Position numbers and translations under genes: made by a program
DNA from: an uncultured Lachnospiraceae bacterium
GTDB lineage: Bacteria > Bacillota > Clostridia > Lachnospirales > Lachnospiraceae
Direction: 5' to 3'
NCBI GenBank assembly: GCA_947176065.1
Contig: CAMWPB010000025.1
Span: 1-56,694, forward strand
DNA length: 56,694 nucleotides
The notes under the pieces: generated by a model
Databases searched by the model: none
Told to the model about the DNA's origin: nothing
The model's input: the letters and a program-made list of their open reading frames with translations, nothing else
Shown here: positions 33,115 to 42,432 of the stretch, in pieces
Numbering within the stretch: the stretch's first letter is position 1
Layout of the letters: every line of letters starts with the position of its first letter

Positions 33115-34197
33115 ATGAACAGAAAAGTACGGATCGCCCAATACGGATGTGGAAAAATGAGTGTATACCTGACGCGTTATGTGCTGGAGAAAGGCGCGGA
33201 GCTGGTCGCGGCATTTGACATGAATCCGGCAGTAATCGGCAAAGATGTCGGTGAAATCATGGGATCAGCTGCCATTGGTGTCAAAGTTTCCGATGCCAAA
33301 GACGCGGACACAATTTTAGGCGAGTTAAAACCCGACGTCTGTGTGATCGCCACCCGCTCCACCATGATTGATGTGAAAGACGCATTTACAGTCTGTGCAA
33401 AAAATGGAGTAAATGCCATCTCCACCTGCGAAGAATCCCTGTATCCATGGAATTCATCCGATCAGATTACCAAAGAACTGGACGAACTGGCAAAAGCAAA
33501 CGACTGCACGCTCTGCGGCAGCGGCTACCCGGATATGTACTGGGGATCACTAATCACAACGCTGGCAGGCTCCATCCATCAATTAAAAAGAATCGTCGGC
33601 AGCAGCAGCTATAATGTGGAAGACTATGGCATCGCCCTTGCGGAAGGACACGGCGCAGGGCTTTCCATAGAAGAGTTTAAAAAGCAGATTGGCAATTACA
33701 ACGGTCTGTCCTATGAAGAAACCCGGAAGCTGATTGTAGAGGGCGTAATTGAGCCTTCTTATATGTGGAACCAGAACGGCTGGCTCTGCAGTCAGCTCGG
33801 CCTGCACATTGTTTCCCAGACGCAGGAGTGCATTCCCATCACGCATAAGGAAGATCTGAAATCAGGCACGCTCGGTATGACGATCAAAGCGGGAAATGCA
33901 ACAGGAATGTCCGCCGTTGTGACGACTGAGACCGAGGAAGGAATTACGTTGGAAACCCGGTGTCTCGGCTATGTATACGGCCCGGAAGATATGGATCGGA
34001 ACGAGTGGACGCTGGAAGGTGAGCCGGACACGACATTAGTGGTAAACCGCCCAGCCACGGTGGAACTGACCTGCGCCACACTGACCAACCGCATCCCGAT
34101 GCTGATCGACGCGCCCTCGGGTTATATCACCACTGAAAAAATGCCGGTGAATTATTATCTGGTAAAACCGATGCATGAATATGTAAGGAGCCAGTAG
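33115..34197 (+). CDS. Dihydrodipicolinate-reductase-like dehydrogenase (2,4-diaminopentanoate dehydrogenase type)
   Basis: A 360-residue NAD(P)-dependent enzyme. The N-terminal Rossmann motif is IAQYGCGKMSVYLTRYVLEKGAELVAAFD (about residues 7-35), followed by VCVIATRST and NAISTCEES. The length and the DapB-like fold match 2,4-diaminopentanoate dehydrogenase of ornithine fermentation and its uncharacterised relatives. No other ornithine-degradation genes are near, so the substrate may differ. It has a strong AAGGAGG site and appears to be a single-gene unit. Confidence 0.75.
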   Translation: MNRKVRIAQYGCGKMSVYLTRYVLEKGAELVAAFDMNPAVIGKDVGEIMGSAAIGVKVSDAKDADTILGELKPDVCVIATRSTMIDVKDAFTVCAKNGVNAISTCEESLYPWNSSDQITKELDELAKANDCTLCGSGYPDMYWGSLITTLAGSIHQLKRIVGSSSYNVEDYGIALAEGHGAGLSIEEFKKQIGNYNGLSYEETRKLIVEGVIEPSYMWNQNGWLCSQLGLHIVSQTQECIPITHKEDLKSGTLGMTIKAGNATGMSAVVTTETEEGITLETRCLGYVYGPEDMDRNEWTLEGEPDTTLVVNRPATVELTCATLTNRIPMLIDAPSGYITTEKMPVNYYLVKPMHEYVRSQ

Positions 34198-34238
34198 CGG
34201 CACATGAAACTCCTCCTGACAGAAAAAAGCCTTCCAAC

Positions 34239-34277
34239 CTTACACAAATGTAAGTTACCGCCGCAAACTGTAAGTTA
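34239..34277. promoter_or_regulatory. Direct/inverted TGTAAGTTA repeats
   Basis: TGTAAGTTA occurs at 34249-34257 and 34269-34277 (20 bp apart, about two helical turns), and CTTACA at 34239 is the inverted half. Two same-face half-sites upstream of the small gene at 34368 look like an activator site. The regulator is unknown. Confidence 0.4.
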
Positions 34278-34367
34278 AATCAATGGAAGCGGATTTTCCT
34301 ATTTGATATCCTTATTTCAGAAACGAAAACACTTTGCAGTAATACAGAGAAAAGGAGATATCAAAAT

Positions 34368-34562
34368 ATGAAAAAGGCATTCATCGCAGCAGCTTCTATG
34401 ATGGGAATTATCGCAGTACGCATGATACTGTCAGTCACATTTGGCGAGCAGACCGCAGAAGTGTTTACCAGAGTATCCGGCAGCTTTTTGTTCTTCTATT
34501 GTTGTTTCCATTCCGCAGAGAACCGGCAGAACGCAAAAAAAGCACTGCACCGTTTCAAGTGA
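34368..34562 (+). CDS. Small membrane protein (64 aa)
   Basis: AAAGGAGATATC precedes the ATG. The peptide starts MKKAFIAAASMMGIIAVRMIL, then a second hydrophobic stretch (VSGSFLFFYCCF) and a basic tail. Two short membrane segments are likely. No family recognised. It is convergent with the GGDEF gene. Confidence 0.6.
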   Translation: MKKAFIAAASMMGIIAVRMILSVTFGEQTAEVFTRVSGSFLFFYCCFHSAENRQNAKKALHRFK

Positions 34563-34619
34563 TCTGTAAAAAGCAGCATACAAACAGCGGCACACGGGAA
34601 TATCCTTCTTTTGCACCTG

Positions 34620-35903
34620 TCATACCACAATCTTATTCCTGCCGCTGTTTTTCCCCTGATACAGCTTCTCATCCGCATCCCGGACAATGTGTTCGATCTT
34701 ATCCCCGTTTCCTTCCGTAAGTCCAAAGGTCATCGTGACGTTAAGCTGCACATCCCCATACACAATCGGTCTGGTGCGGATCGACTCCAGCAGATCCTGC
34801 ATGTAGGTGACCGCCGCGTCCAGATGCATGCCGTCATATACAAGCAGCATTTCCTCTCCGCCCCATCTGGCCACAAAACCGTGCCCGCGCATATGCTCCT
34901 TCATCCGTGAAGAAAGCTCTGCGAGCGCCACATCGCCGCATTCATGTCCATATGTATCGTTGACGTTTTTAAAATGATCCACATCACCGATGGCAACACA
35001 GAACGGCGTTCCATTCTTCGCGTAATTATCGCAGACCCGCCTCAAAAATTTTTCCCCGCTCCTGCGGTTGTATAAGCCTGTCAGGATATCCTGCTCCACC
35101 AGTTTCTGCAGCGACTTCTGCATTTTAATCAGATAGCGCCCCATCTCGCCAAGCTCATCCCTGCGTTCCAAAACCTCCTGATCAAATTCCTCATGAAGAT
35201 CTCCCTTCGAAATGGCGACAAGAAACAGCTCCATTTTACGGATGGCTCTCACCAGCCTGCCGGAAAAACGGATGGTCACAAAACAGGCGGCCAGCATCGT
35301 CAGCAGACCAAAAATAAGGATTGGTTTGAGTGAACTGATAACCAGTCTCTCCACCTGTGCCGAAGGTTTTCCGAGAAAGATCATGCCGATGCATGCTCCA
35401 TCCGCATCATAGAGCGGCTCATAATAGGAAAAATAGCGAACCTCCTCCACCATCGTGCTCGCATAAAAATGCGGCTGTCCGCCTCGCAGTACATCCTCCA
35501 CCACCGTATCGTTTGCCTTCGTTCCGATTACGCGCTCCCCATTATCTGTCCGGATCGTCGTAATGACCCGGATATCCTGATAAAAAACGGTAATGTCAAC
35601 ACCGGTTTTCTCCTTGATGGAATCAATAATCGCAAAATTGCCGTTCAGCGTATGATCCCCTTTCTTCAGATAAACCATACCGCCTTCTTCCACCGCATGA
35701 TAATCCCCCTCATACACCGTGTCATATAACGTAACAACCGTACGGCTTAAATTCACAAGGCCGTTCTTGGTTTCCACGTTTAAGGAGGCGGCAAACCGAA
35801 CGGCGCTGAAAGTTGTAATGATTAATGTAAGTAAAATAAGCGGCAGCATATTCATTTTGAGTAAAGCCCAGAAAAAGCTGCTTCCTTTAAGATATTTTTT
35901 CAT
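34620..35903 (-). CDS. Membrane diguanylate cyclase with Cache-type sensor
   Basis: The protein has a membrane helix at residues 14-36, an extracellular Cache-like sensor (about 40-190), a second helix (about 198-218), a HAMP-like segment, and a GGDEF domain (about 265-427). The active-site loop reads WGGEEM, within the GG(D/E)E(F) pattern with M in the last place; the substrate block DVDHFKNVNDTYGHECGD is intact. It should make cyclic di-GMP. No RxxD inhibitory site is seen five residues upstream of the loop. The start ATG at 35901-35903 is one option; a TTG twelve codons upstream is another. Confidence 0.88.
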   Translation of the reverse strand: MKKYLKGSSFFWALLKMNMLPLILLTLIITTFSAVRFAASLNVETKNGLVNLSRTVVTLYDTVYEGDYHAVEEGGMVYLKKGDHTLNGNFAIIDSIKEKTGVDITVFYQDIRVITTIRTDNGERVIGTKANDTVVEDVLRGGQPHFYASTMVEEVRYFSYYEPLYDADGACIGMIFLGKPSAQVERLVISSLKPILIFGLLTMLAACFVTIRFSGRLVRAIRKMELFLVAISKGDLHEEFDQEVLERRDELGEMGRYLIKMQKSLQKLVEQDILTGLYNRRSGEKFLRRVCDNYAKNGTPFCVAIGDVDHFKNVNDTYGHECGDVALAELSSRMKEHMRGHGFVARWGGEEMLLVYDGMHLDAAVTYMQDLLESIRTRPIVYGDVQLNVTMTFGLTEGNGDKIEHIVRDADEKLYQGKNSGRNKIVV

Positions 35904-36037
35904 TTCCGCACCATCCGGTCCTCCATTGTTGTCTGGCAATATCTGCTCTCTTATTGTATAGGAAATAACCTTGGTTATTATAGCACAGATTCCTTTTTTC
36001 GTAAATCTTCCCTATTTTCCCTTAAAACAGAGAAAAA

Positions 36038-36062
36038 GCGGCGCCATATGCTGACGCCGCCG
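36038..36062 (-). terminator. Terminator of the chemotaxis receptor gene
   Basis: A GC-rich stem (GCGGCG with CGCCGC) followed on the minus strand by TTTTTC lies 17 bp after the receptor stop and ends the leftward nickel-block transcript. Confidence 0.8.
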
Positions 36063-36078
36063 TTTCATACACCCCAAT

Positions 36079-38005
36079 TTATGCATGATATTTGAACCGG
36101 TCAACCAGTTCCTTGAGCAGATCCGCCTGCGCCGACAGCTCCTGTGATGCCGCCGCACTCTCCTCAGAGGTGGCGGAATTGGATTCCACAACCTGAGCAA
36201 TCTGATTAATACCCTCTGTGATCTGTGCCGTGGCATCCGCCTGTTCTTCAGAAGCGATCGCAATCTCATCAATCGCTTCTCCCACCGTCTTTGCATTCTC
36301 AACCACAAGCAGCAGTGACTCCGCCGTGGAATTTGCCAGTTTTGTTCCATCCTCTACCGCCTGGATCGCATTCTGGATCAGCTGCTTTGTATTCTTCGCG
36401 GCTTCGCTGCTCTGCTCAGAAAGTATACCGACCTGCGTGGCAACTACCGCAAATCCTTTTCCTGCCTCTCCCGCTCTCGCGGCCTCGATAGACGCGTTCA
36501 GTGCAAGAAGATTCGTCTGGGATGCAATCTCTTCTATACTGCCGATAATCTCCGCAATCTTGTCAGAAGCCTCCCTGATTTTTTCCATGGCTTCCGTGCT
36601 CTGCCTCATGTGGGCGTTGCTCTCGCTCACCTGATGGTTCATACCCGTCACCACTTGTTTGGCTTTCGCCGCATTCTCGGCATTGGTATGAATTTTTTCC
36701 GATATATCCGTCATCGTCGCCGTCAGCTCTTCAATCGCACTCGCCTGATCGGTGGCGCCTTCGGCCAGAAGCTGGGATGCTCCAGCCAGATCCGTCGCGC
36801 CCTTTCTTACACTTTCCGCATTGGTGTCAATCTCTCCGAGCGCGTCGCTGAGCGACCCGACAATATCCCGGAAGGAGTCGCTGATCTGGGCAAAATCCCC
36901 TTTATAACTCTCTTCCACATCAATCATAAAGTTACCGTCCGCCAGCTCGGCCAAATCACTGCTGATATTCGTGATGATTGTATTCAGATCACGGATCGTC
37001 TCCGACAGACAGTCAAGCAGGATTTTCGTTTCATCGTTTTCCACCGGCTCAGGTACTTCCGAATGGATATCTCCCTCCGCCAGAAGCTTAAGTCTGTCCA
37101 CCGTTCTGCCAAGCGGCGCGGCAACTGCTTTCCCCAGCACAATGCCGTTTTTAACGCCGACAACCGTAAATATTATTACGAAAATAACCGTAAGCGCCAG
37201 CGAAATATAAAACATCTTTAAAAATTCATTTCTCACCGCCGCCACACCGATACTCCAGCCATCTGTCCCGGGCACCGGCGAATAGGCGACCACCTTTGTC
37301 TTTCCGTTATAGCTGTATGTACCCGTACCGTTTTGTCCGGCAATCATTTTTTTACAGATGGCGCTGTATTTCTTAAGCCTGGGATTCGTATCGCCAAGCG
37401 CAACACTGTCCTCCACGCCTACCAGCTCGGAGCTTACGTCCGCGATGGTAATGCCGTCCTTGTCCAGCATAAAGGCAGTTCCGCCATTACCGACCTGTAT
37501 GGATCGCATGATGTCATTCAAAAACTCGCCGTTTGGCACATAGGCAATTACGCCGACCGGCGTCGTCCCCGGTATACCGCCCTCCCACAGCGGCGCCGCC
37601 GCCACATACGACACCTTGCCTGTCACATTGCTGTATGCCGGCGTCGATATATAAGTATTGCCCTTCATGCCCTCCTTAAAATATTCCCTGTCGGAAAGAT
37701 CCTGCCCTGTGATGACATCAACACCGCTGCCGTCAAGCAGATACCCGCCGTCAAAATCATGATCCTTAATTCTCTGCTCCAATATAGCCGCTTTTTCCTC
37801 CGCTGTTTTCTCTGCGTCTGCGAGCCGCGCGATACTGCCCGTCTCATACGCGATCGCAACAAACTGCTGCAGGGCCGCGGAAACGTAATCCGCCGCCACG
37901 TCCGACGTGTTATTGATTGTCTCCGATGCCGATAAACTGTCCCTCGTTTTTGTTCTTTTTTCCGCGCGGAGCCTTTTCCGCACTGTCTGCCTTTTTTCTT
38001 TGCAT
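36079..38005 (-). pseudogene. Methyl-accepting chemotaxis protein with damaged N-terminus
   Basis: The main reading frame carries an extracellular dCache domain, a membrane helix (FYISLALTVIFVIIFTVVGV), HAMP, and a complete signalling domain ([33 protein letters not shown]). The expected first membrane helix is missing. The natural-looking start (ATG 38003-38005 after GGGGGAAG, MQRKKADSAEKAP) is in another frame and stops after 31 codons at 37910. The main frame can only be reached from an ATG at 38070 with no site. A deletion or frameshift removed the N-terminal helix, so the dCache domain may not be exported. It follows the ABC permease gene. Confidence 0.6.
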
Positions 38006-38098
38006 GAAGTCTTCCCCCGTTCATAGGTTGGATTAATAAGCCAGACAAACAGACCAAAATAGAACAACATCGAATAGGAAATTGTGATATAATTTTAA

Positions 38099-38926
38099 TC
38101 ACTCATTGCCTCTTAGATTGCTGTGCCGTTTATTTGAGTTCCCTCTCATATAATTTCCGAGATTGGTCAGACACAGCAGCGTCCCCACCAAAAAAACGCC
38201 GGGAATCAGTATCGTCCACCATGCGCGTGAAAAGAGCGCATTTTCGGACAGGGAAAGCATACTGCCCCAGGAAACCACTTCCACTGGAAGCCCCAGCCCC
38301 AGAAAGCTCAACGTGGATTCCGCAACGATTGCATTTCTCACATTCATAACTGCCATAAATAAAACGGACGGAAAAAAATTAGGCGCCAGATGCCGGAAAA
38401 GCACATGAAAAAAACCGCCGCCAAGACACTTTGCCGCCAGCACATAATCCGTATTTTTCAGCTGCCGCACTTCCGTCCGCACTATTTTCGCCATACTCAT
38501 CCAACCCGTCAGTCCGATCACGACAGACAGACTGTACACATTGGCCCTGCCGAACACGGCCTGCAGAAAAACGGTCAGCAAAAGTGGCGGAACGCTCAGA
38601 ATCAGCTCCGTCAGCCGCATCAGAATGCCGTCTATCCGGGCAGGCGCGCAGCCGCTCACACTTCCCACGAGAACTGCCAGCGCCGTGGACAGAAGGGTTG
38701 CCAAAAAACCGATTGTGAGAGAAATCCTGCCGCCGTACCAGATCATGGAAAAAATATCCCGCCCCATCGTGTCCGTACCGAAGAGAAATTCTTTTCCCGG
38801 CGCTTCGTTACAGTGCGTCAGATCCATATAAAGCGGGTCTTTTGTCATAATCAGACCGCACGCCAGGCAGGAAATCATGATACAGGCCAACACGAGCAGG
38901 GATAGAAACGGAACACTCTTTTTCAC
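38099..38926 (-). CDS. ABC transporter permease, DppC/NikC type
   Basis: A 275-residue inner-membrane permease with five to six helices, the N-terminal segment before the 'GTDTMGRDIFSMIWYGGRISL' motif, and the EAA loop VLAAKCLGGGFFHVLFRHLAPN. It is the second permease of a peptide/nickel-type importer and overlaps the DppB-type gene by 4 bp. Context with lar genes suggests nickel. It lacks any unusual feature. Confidence 0.9.
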   Translation of the reverse strand: MKKSVPFLSLLVLACIMISCLACGLIMTKDPLYMDLTHCNEAPGKEFLFGTDTMGRDIFSMIWYGGRISLTIGFLATLLSTALAVLVGSVSGCAPARIDGILMRLTELILSVPPLLLTVFLQAVFGRANVYSLSVVIGLTGWMSMAKIVRTEVRQLKNTDYVLAAKCLGGGFFHVLFRHLAPNFFPSVLFMAVMNVRNAIVAESTLSFLGLGLPVEVVSWGSMLSLSENALFSRAWWTILIPGVFLVGTLLCLTNLGNYMRGNSNKRHSNLRGNE

Positions 38927-39942
38927 AGATCTCTCACCTCCCCGCCGTCCGCTATAGTGCGCATGCGCATCCGGGGATCAATCCGCTCACTGACGGTCCG
39001 GGCCAGCATATTGCAGAAAATAACCAACGCTCCCGTAAGCAGGCTCACCACCATCAACAGATTGTAATCCTGATATCTGGCGCTCTCATAGGCCAGAGTG
39101 CCGATTCCCGGATAGGAAAATACGGTTTCCACCACATAAGTGCCACCCAGAATATGGGGCAGAGCAACAGCCATCATGCACAGATAGGAAGGCAGAGCCC
39201 CCCGCAGGCAGTGTCTGTATAATACCTGTTTTCCGCTCAGTCCCTTCATCCTGGCTAACAGCACATAGTCTGCCCTCACTTCCTCCAGCAGTCTGTTGCG
39301 GACCTGAAAGGCATAGTACCACAGATGACCCAGTACCACCACGGCAAGCGGCAGAATCAGATGCGCCGCCCTGTCCGCCGCGTTCCCTTCTTCTCCCACA
39401 GAATACGCCCCGGAGCCGGGCAGCCACCCAAGCCACACCGCGAATACCAGAAGCAGAAGCAGCGACAGCCAAAATTCAGGGATACAGCTTGTGACGGTGC
39501 CGATTCTGCAGATCATCCGATCCGCCGCCTGTCCCTCTCTCCATGCGCAGAAAAGCCCAAGAAGGAGGGCGAGCGCAAAGATCAGCAGAAATCCCAGTCC
39601 GCCCAGAAGGAGGGTATTGCCAATCCTTGCGGCTATCACCTCCTTTACATCCGCCTTATACTGGTAAGAAATGCCAAAGTCACCGCGAACCGCTCCCTGC
39701 AGCCAGCGCACATACTGCACCGGGATCGGTTCATCCAGACCAAGGCGCGTTCTCGCCTGTTCCTGCTCCTCCACACTCATTTTCTCTACCCGCTCCCCGT
39801 AATAAGCGTAGAGAGGATCACCCGGCGCAAGTCTGGAAATGATGAATACGAAAGCAGACAGAACAAGTACGCTCAGCACAAATTTCACCGCGCTATGTAA
39901 GATTTTGATTATATATAATCTCCTCAAAAATTTCCTCCACAT
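38923..39942 (-). CDS. ABC transporter permease, DppB/NikB type
   Basis: This permease has the DppB/NikB landmarks: SAFVFIISRLAPGDPLYAYYG, GLDEPIPVQYVRWLQGAVRGDFGISY, and the EAA loop VLLARMKGLSGKQVLYRHCLRGAL. Six helices span the membrane. The listed start (39942) overlaps the ATPase gene; a TTG at 39927 with GGAGG six bases upstream may be the true start. It pairs with the DppC-type gene downstream. Confidence 0.9.
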   Translation of the reverse strand: MWRKFLRRLYIIKILHSAVKFVLSVLVLSAFVFIISRLAPGDPLYAYYGERVEKMSVEEQEQARTRLGLDEPIPVQYVRWLQGAVRGDFGISYQYKADVKEVIAARIGNTLLLGGLGFLLIFALALLLGLFCAWREGQAADRMICRIGTVTSCIPEFWLSLLLLLVFAVWLGWLPGSGAYSVGEEGNAADRAAHLILPLAVVVLGHLWYYAFQVRNRLLEEVRADYVLLARMKGLSGKQVLYRHCLRGALPSYLCMMAVALPHILGGTYVVETVFSYPGIGTLAYESARYQDYNLLMVVSLLTGALVIFCNMLARTVSERIDPRMRMRTIADGGEVRDL

Positions 39943-40654
39943 CCCCGATCCTGAAAAGCTCTCCGTCCCTCATCAACGCCACACGGTCAGCCGTCCGCGC
40001 CGCCACCCCCGGATTATGGGTGACAAGGACAATGGACATACCCATCCTTTTGCGCAGTTCCAGAAACAACTCTAAAATCTGCGCCTGCACAGTCACATCC
40101 AGCGCCGTGGTCGCTTCATCCGCAAACAGAACCGCCGGCTCCGCCGCTAATGCAATGGCAATCACGCATCTTTGCGCCATGCCGCCCGAAAGCTGGAAAG
40201 GGTACTGTTTTGCCCGCTCTCCCGGAGGGTTCAGACCCACCAGCTCCATCAGCTCCGCGGCTCTTTTCTTTCGCTCTCTCCCTGTAAGCTGCGGCCGCCG
40301 CAGACGCACCGCCTCCGCAATCTGCTCTCCCACGGACATGCATGGATTCAGGGCCGTCATGGGATTCTGGAATACCATGGAAAAAAAGTGACCGCGCAGT
40401 TTCCGCATCTGCTTTTCCGAACAGCCGGTAATCTCCTCTCCCCGGATACAAATGTGTCCCGTCTTGATTTGGGCAATATCCGGCAAAAGCTTCAATATGC
40501 TTTTGCACAGCACGCTTTTTCCACAGCCGGTCTCCCCCATAACCGCCAGAATTTCTCCTTCCCGCAGGGAAAAACTGACATTTTTCAAAGCCTCAATCTC
40601 TCCCTCCGGCCTGAAAAAACTGACCGACAGATTTTCAACCCGCAGTAAATCCAT
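39893..40654 (-). CDS. ABC transporter ATP-binding protein, NikD/DppD type
   Basis: The ATG at 40652-40654 gives 253 residues. It has Walker A GETGCGKSVLC (about 37-47), signature LSGGMAQRC (about 155-163), Walker B VLFADEATTALD (usual P replaced by A) and VLVTHNPG. Peptide and nickel importers normally have two ATPases (D and E/F), but no second one is present here; the next gene downstream encodes permease. It follows two strong hairpins that separate it from the substrate-binding gene. Confidence 0.9.
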   Translation of the reverse strand: MDLLRVENLSVSFFRPEGEIEALKNVSFSLREGEILAVMGETGCGKSVLCKSILKLLPDIAQIKTGHICIRGEEITGCSEKQMRKLRGHFFSMVFQNPMTALNPCMSVGEQIAEAVRLRRPQLTGRERKKRAAELMELVGLNPPGERAKQYPFQLSGGMAQRCVIAIALAAEPAVLFADEATTALDVTVQAQILELFLELRKRMGMSIVLVTHNPGVAARTADRVALMRDGELFRIGDVEEIFEEIIYNQNLT

Positions 40655-40677
40655 TTCTCCATCCCCCACCGACATGC

Positions 40678-40764
40678 AGAGAATGTCGCTTTTCAGACAT
40701 TCTCTTAAGTAAGACATAGAACTTCTTAGCGAGGCAGCCCCTGCTGCCGAGGTTTAGAAGTTCT
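40678..40764. repeat. 87-bp two-hairpin element (copy A)
   Basis: Hairpin 1: 10-bp perfect arms AGAGAATGTC (40678-40687) and GACATTCTCT (40696-40705). Hairpin 2: AGAACTTCT (40718-40726) and AGAAGTTCT (40756-40764), with a further GGCAGC/GCTGCC stem inside. It fills the gap between the substrate-binding gene and the ATPase gene. Copy B at 43817 has the same total length, spacer length and stems. Confidence 0.8.
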
Positions 40765-40766
40765 TC

Positions 40767-42431
40767 TTACTTTGTCCACTCCGCAATATTCCAGAATATG
40801 CCCACGCCGTGATGCCCCATCACCGTGTCCGGGGAAATCCCCTGAATCGAAGCATTGGCCACATAATTGGCGTCAATATAGCAGATAAAAGCGTAGGCCG
40901 GGTCTTTTGCCAGCTCCTCCTGAAACCGGGCGTAGGCATCGGCGCGTACCTGAGGATCATCAGATTCGCGCGCCTGCGTCAGGTACCTGTCCACCGCCTC
41001 ATTGGAATAGCCGCTGTAATTTGCGCCTTTTCCCGTGCCAAACACCTTATAAGTGTGGTCGTCCGCATCGAAAGGACTTCCCCATCCAATCAGATAAGCC
41101 ATTTGACTATTCCAGTCAACCCTCGTCGGAATCTCCACGGTGCAGTCAATTCCAATCTCACGAATCTGCTGAGCCGCCGCCTGCGCCATGTCTAACCGCA
41201 CCTGATCGCCCGCTCCCACACTGATTACAAAGGAAAGCGGCTCTCCGTCTCTCGTATATATGCCGTCCTCTCCTCTGACACATCCCACGGACTCCAGAAT
41301 TTCCGTCGCCTTCCGGGGATTATAGTCATAATGCTCCACGTTCTCGTTATTATAAATATTACGCTGCAGCGGCCCGTAGGCGGGCATTCCCTGTCCCAGC
41401 AGCACCGCGTCTATGATGGCCTGTCTGTCAATCGCATAACAGACCGCAGGAATGATATCCCTGTTCTCCTGCCAATACGGATTGTTAAAATTAAAGAGAA
41501 TCCCCCGGTAATCGGAAGTCTGCATATCATAACAGACATACCCTTCGCGGCCCGCAAAGGTCTGCGCCGCCTTTGGCGGAAGGAGCGCCAGGTCCAGTTC
41601 GCCCGCCTCCATCTGGAGTGTCTTTGCGTTGTCGTCATTGACAATCTTAAAAATTACCCTGTCAATATGGGGCGTTCCCCTGAAATAGGACTCGTTTTTT
41701 GTCAGAATAATGGCCTGACCCATATCCCAGCTTTCCAGCCTGTATGGTCCGGTTCCCACCGGCGCACGGAAAAAATCCGAGGTCTGCATATCCTCCCCCG
41801 CAAGCAGATGCGCCGGAAGCACCGCCATGGTCATATAATCCAGAAAAGCCACATTGGGCGCCGCCAGCCGAAAAGAAACCGTATATTCATCGACTATCGT
41901 AATCTCCTCCACGTCCTCATAGTTGGGCGCATTCTCGGAACCGTTTTCCGGGTCCATAATCGCCTCAATGGTAAATTTCACGTCCTTTGCCGTAAAAGGC
42001 TCGCCGTCATGCCATGTAACGCCCTCCTCCAGATGAAAGGTGTAGGTGCAGGCCGCCTCATCAAATTCCCAGCTCTTCGCCAGTCCGGGCACTACCTCAT
42101 TTTTCCCGTTGTGGGCAGTCAATCCGTTAAAGAGCAGCAGATTGATTTCCCCGTGCTCATCCATCGCCGGATTAATGCGGGTATAGTCCCCGCTTCCGTA
42201 AACCAGAGTGACCGGCTCCGCCTGCGCGTCACCCGTCCCCTGTCCGTCCGCCTCTGCCCCTTCTGTCAGGATGTCTGTTGTCTGCGCATTCTCTGCCTGG
42301 CCCGTTCCTCCACAGGCTGATAAGAAGCATAAGCATGCCAGCGCCAGTGCGGGCATGCAGGTTTTTCTTTTGATTCCATATCCCGGTCTTTCTTTTTTAT
42401 TCGTCTTGTCTTTCATACGCCTCTGTTCCAT
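40767..42431 (-). CDS. Nickel/peptide ABC transporter substrate-binding lipoprotein
   Basis: A family-5 substrate-binding protein starting at the ATG of 42431 (or 42416). A lipoprotein signal with LSACGG gives the lipidated cysteine. Landmarks are YTFHLEEGVTWHDGEPFTAKDVKFT, VGTGPYRLESW and the C-terminal YLTQARESDDPQVRADAY. These proteins bind peptides, nickel chelates or heme. The start lies directly after the larC stop, so it is coupled to larC, and the adjacent lar genes point to nickel. Hairpins downstream separate it from the permease genes. Confidence 0.8.
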   Translation of the reverse strand: MEQRRMKDKTNKKERPGYGIKRKTCMPALALACLCFLSACGGTGQAENAQTTDILTEGAEADGQGTGDAQAEPVTLVYGSGDYTRINPAMDEHGEINLLLFNGLTAHNGKNEVVPGLAKSWEFDEAACTYTFHLEEGVTWHDGEPFTAKDVKFTIEAIMDPENGSENAPNYEDVEEITIVDEYTVSFRLAAPNVAFLDYMTMAVLPAHLLAGEDMQTSDFFRAPVGTGPYRLESWDMGQAIILTKNESYFRGTPHIDRVIFKIVNDDNAKTLQMEAGELDLALLPPKAAQTFAGREGYVCYDMQTSDYRGILFNFNNPYWQENRDIIPAVCYAIDRQAIIDAVLLGQGMPAYGPLQRNIYNNENVEHYDYNPRKATEILESVGCVRGEDGIYTRDGEPLSFVISVGAGDQVRLDMAQAAAQQIREIGIDCTVEIPTRVDWNSQMAYLIGWGSPFDADDHTYKVFGTGKGANYSGYSNEAVDRYLTQARESDDPQVRADAYARFQEELAKDPAYAFICYIDANYVANASIQGISPDTVMGHHGVGIFWNIAEWTK

Positions 42432-42432
42432 T

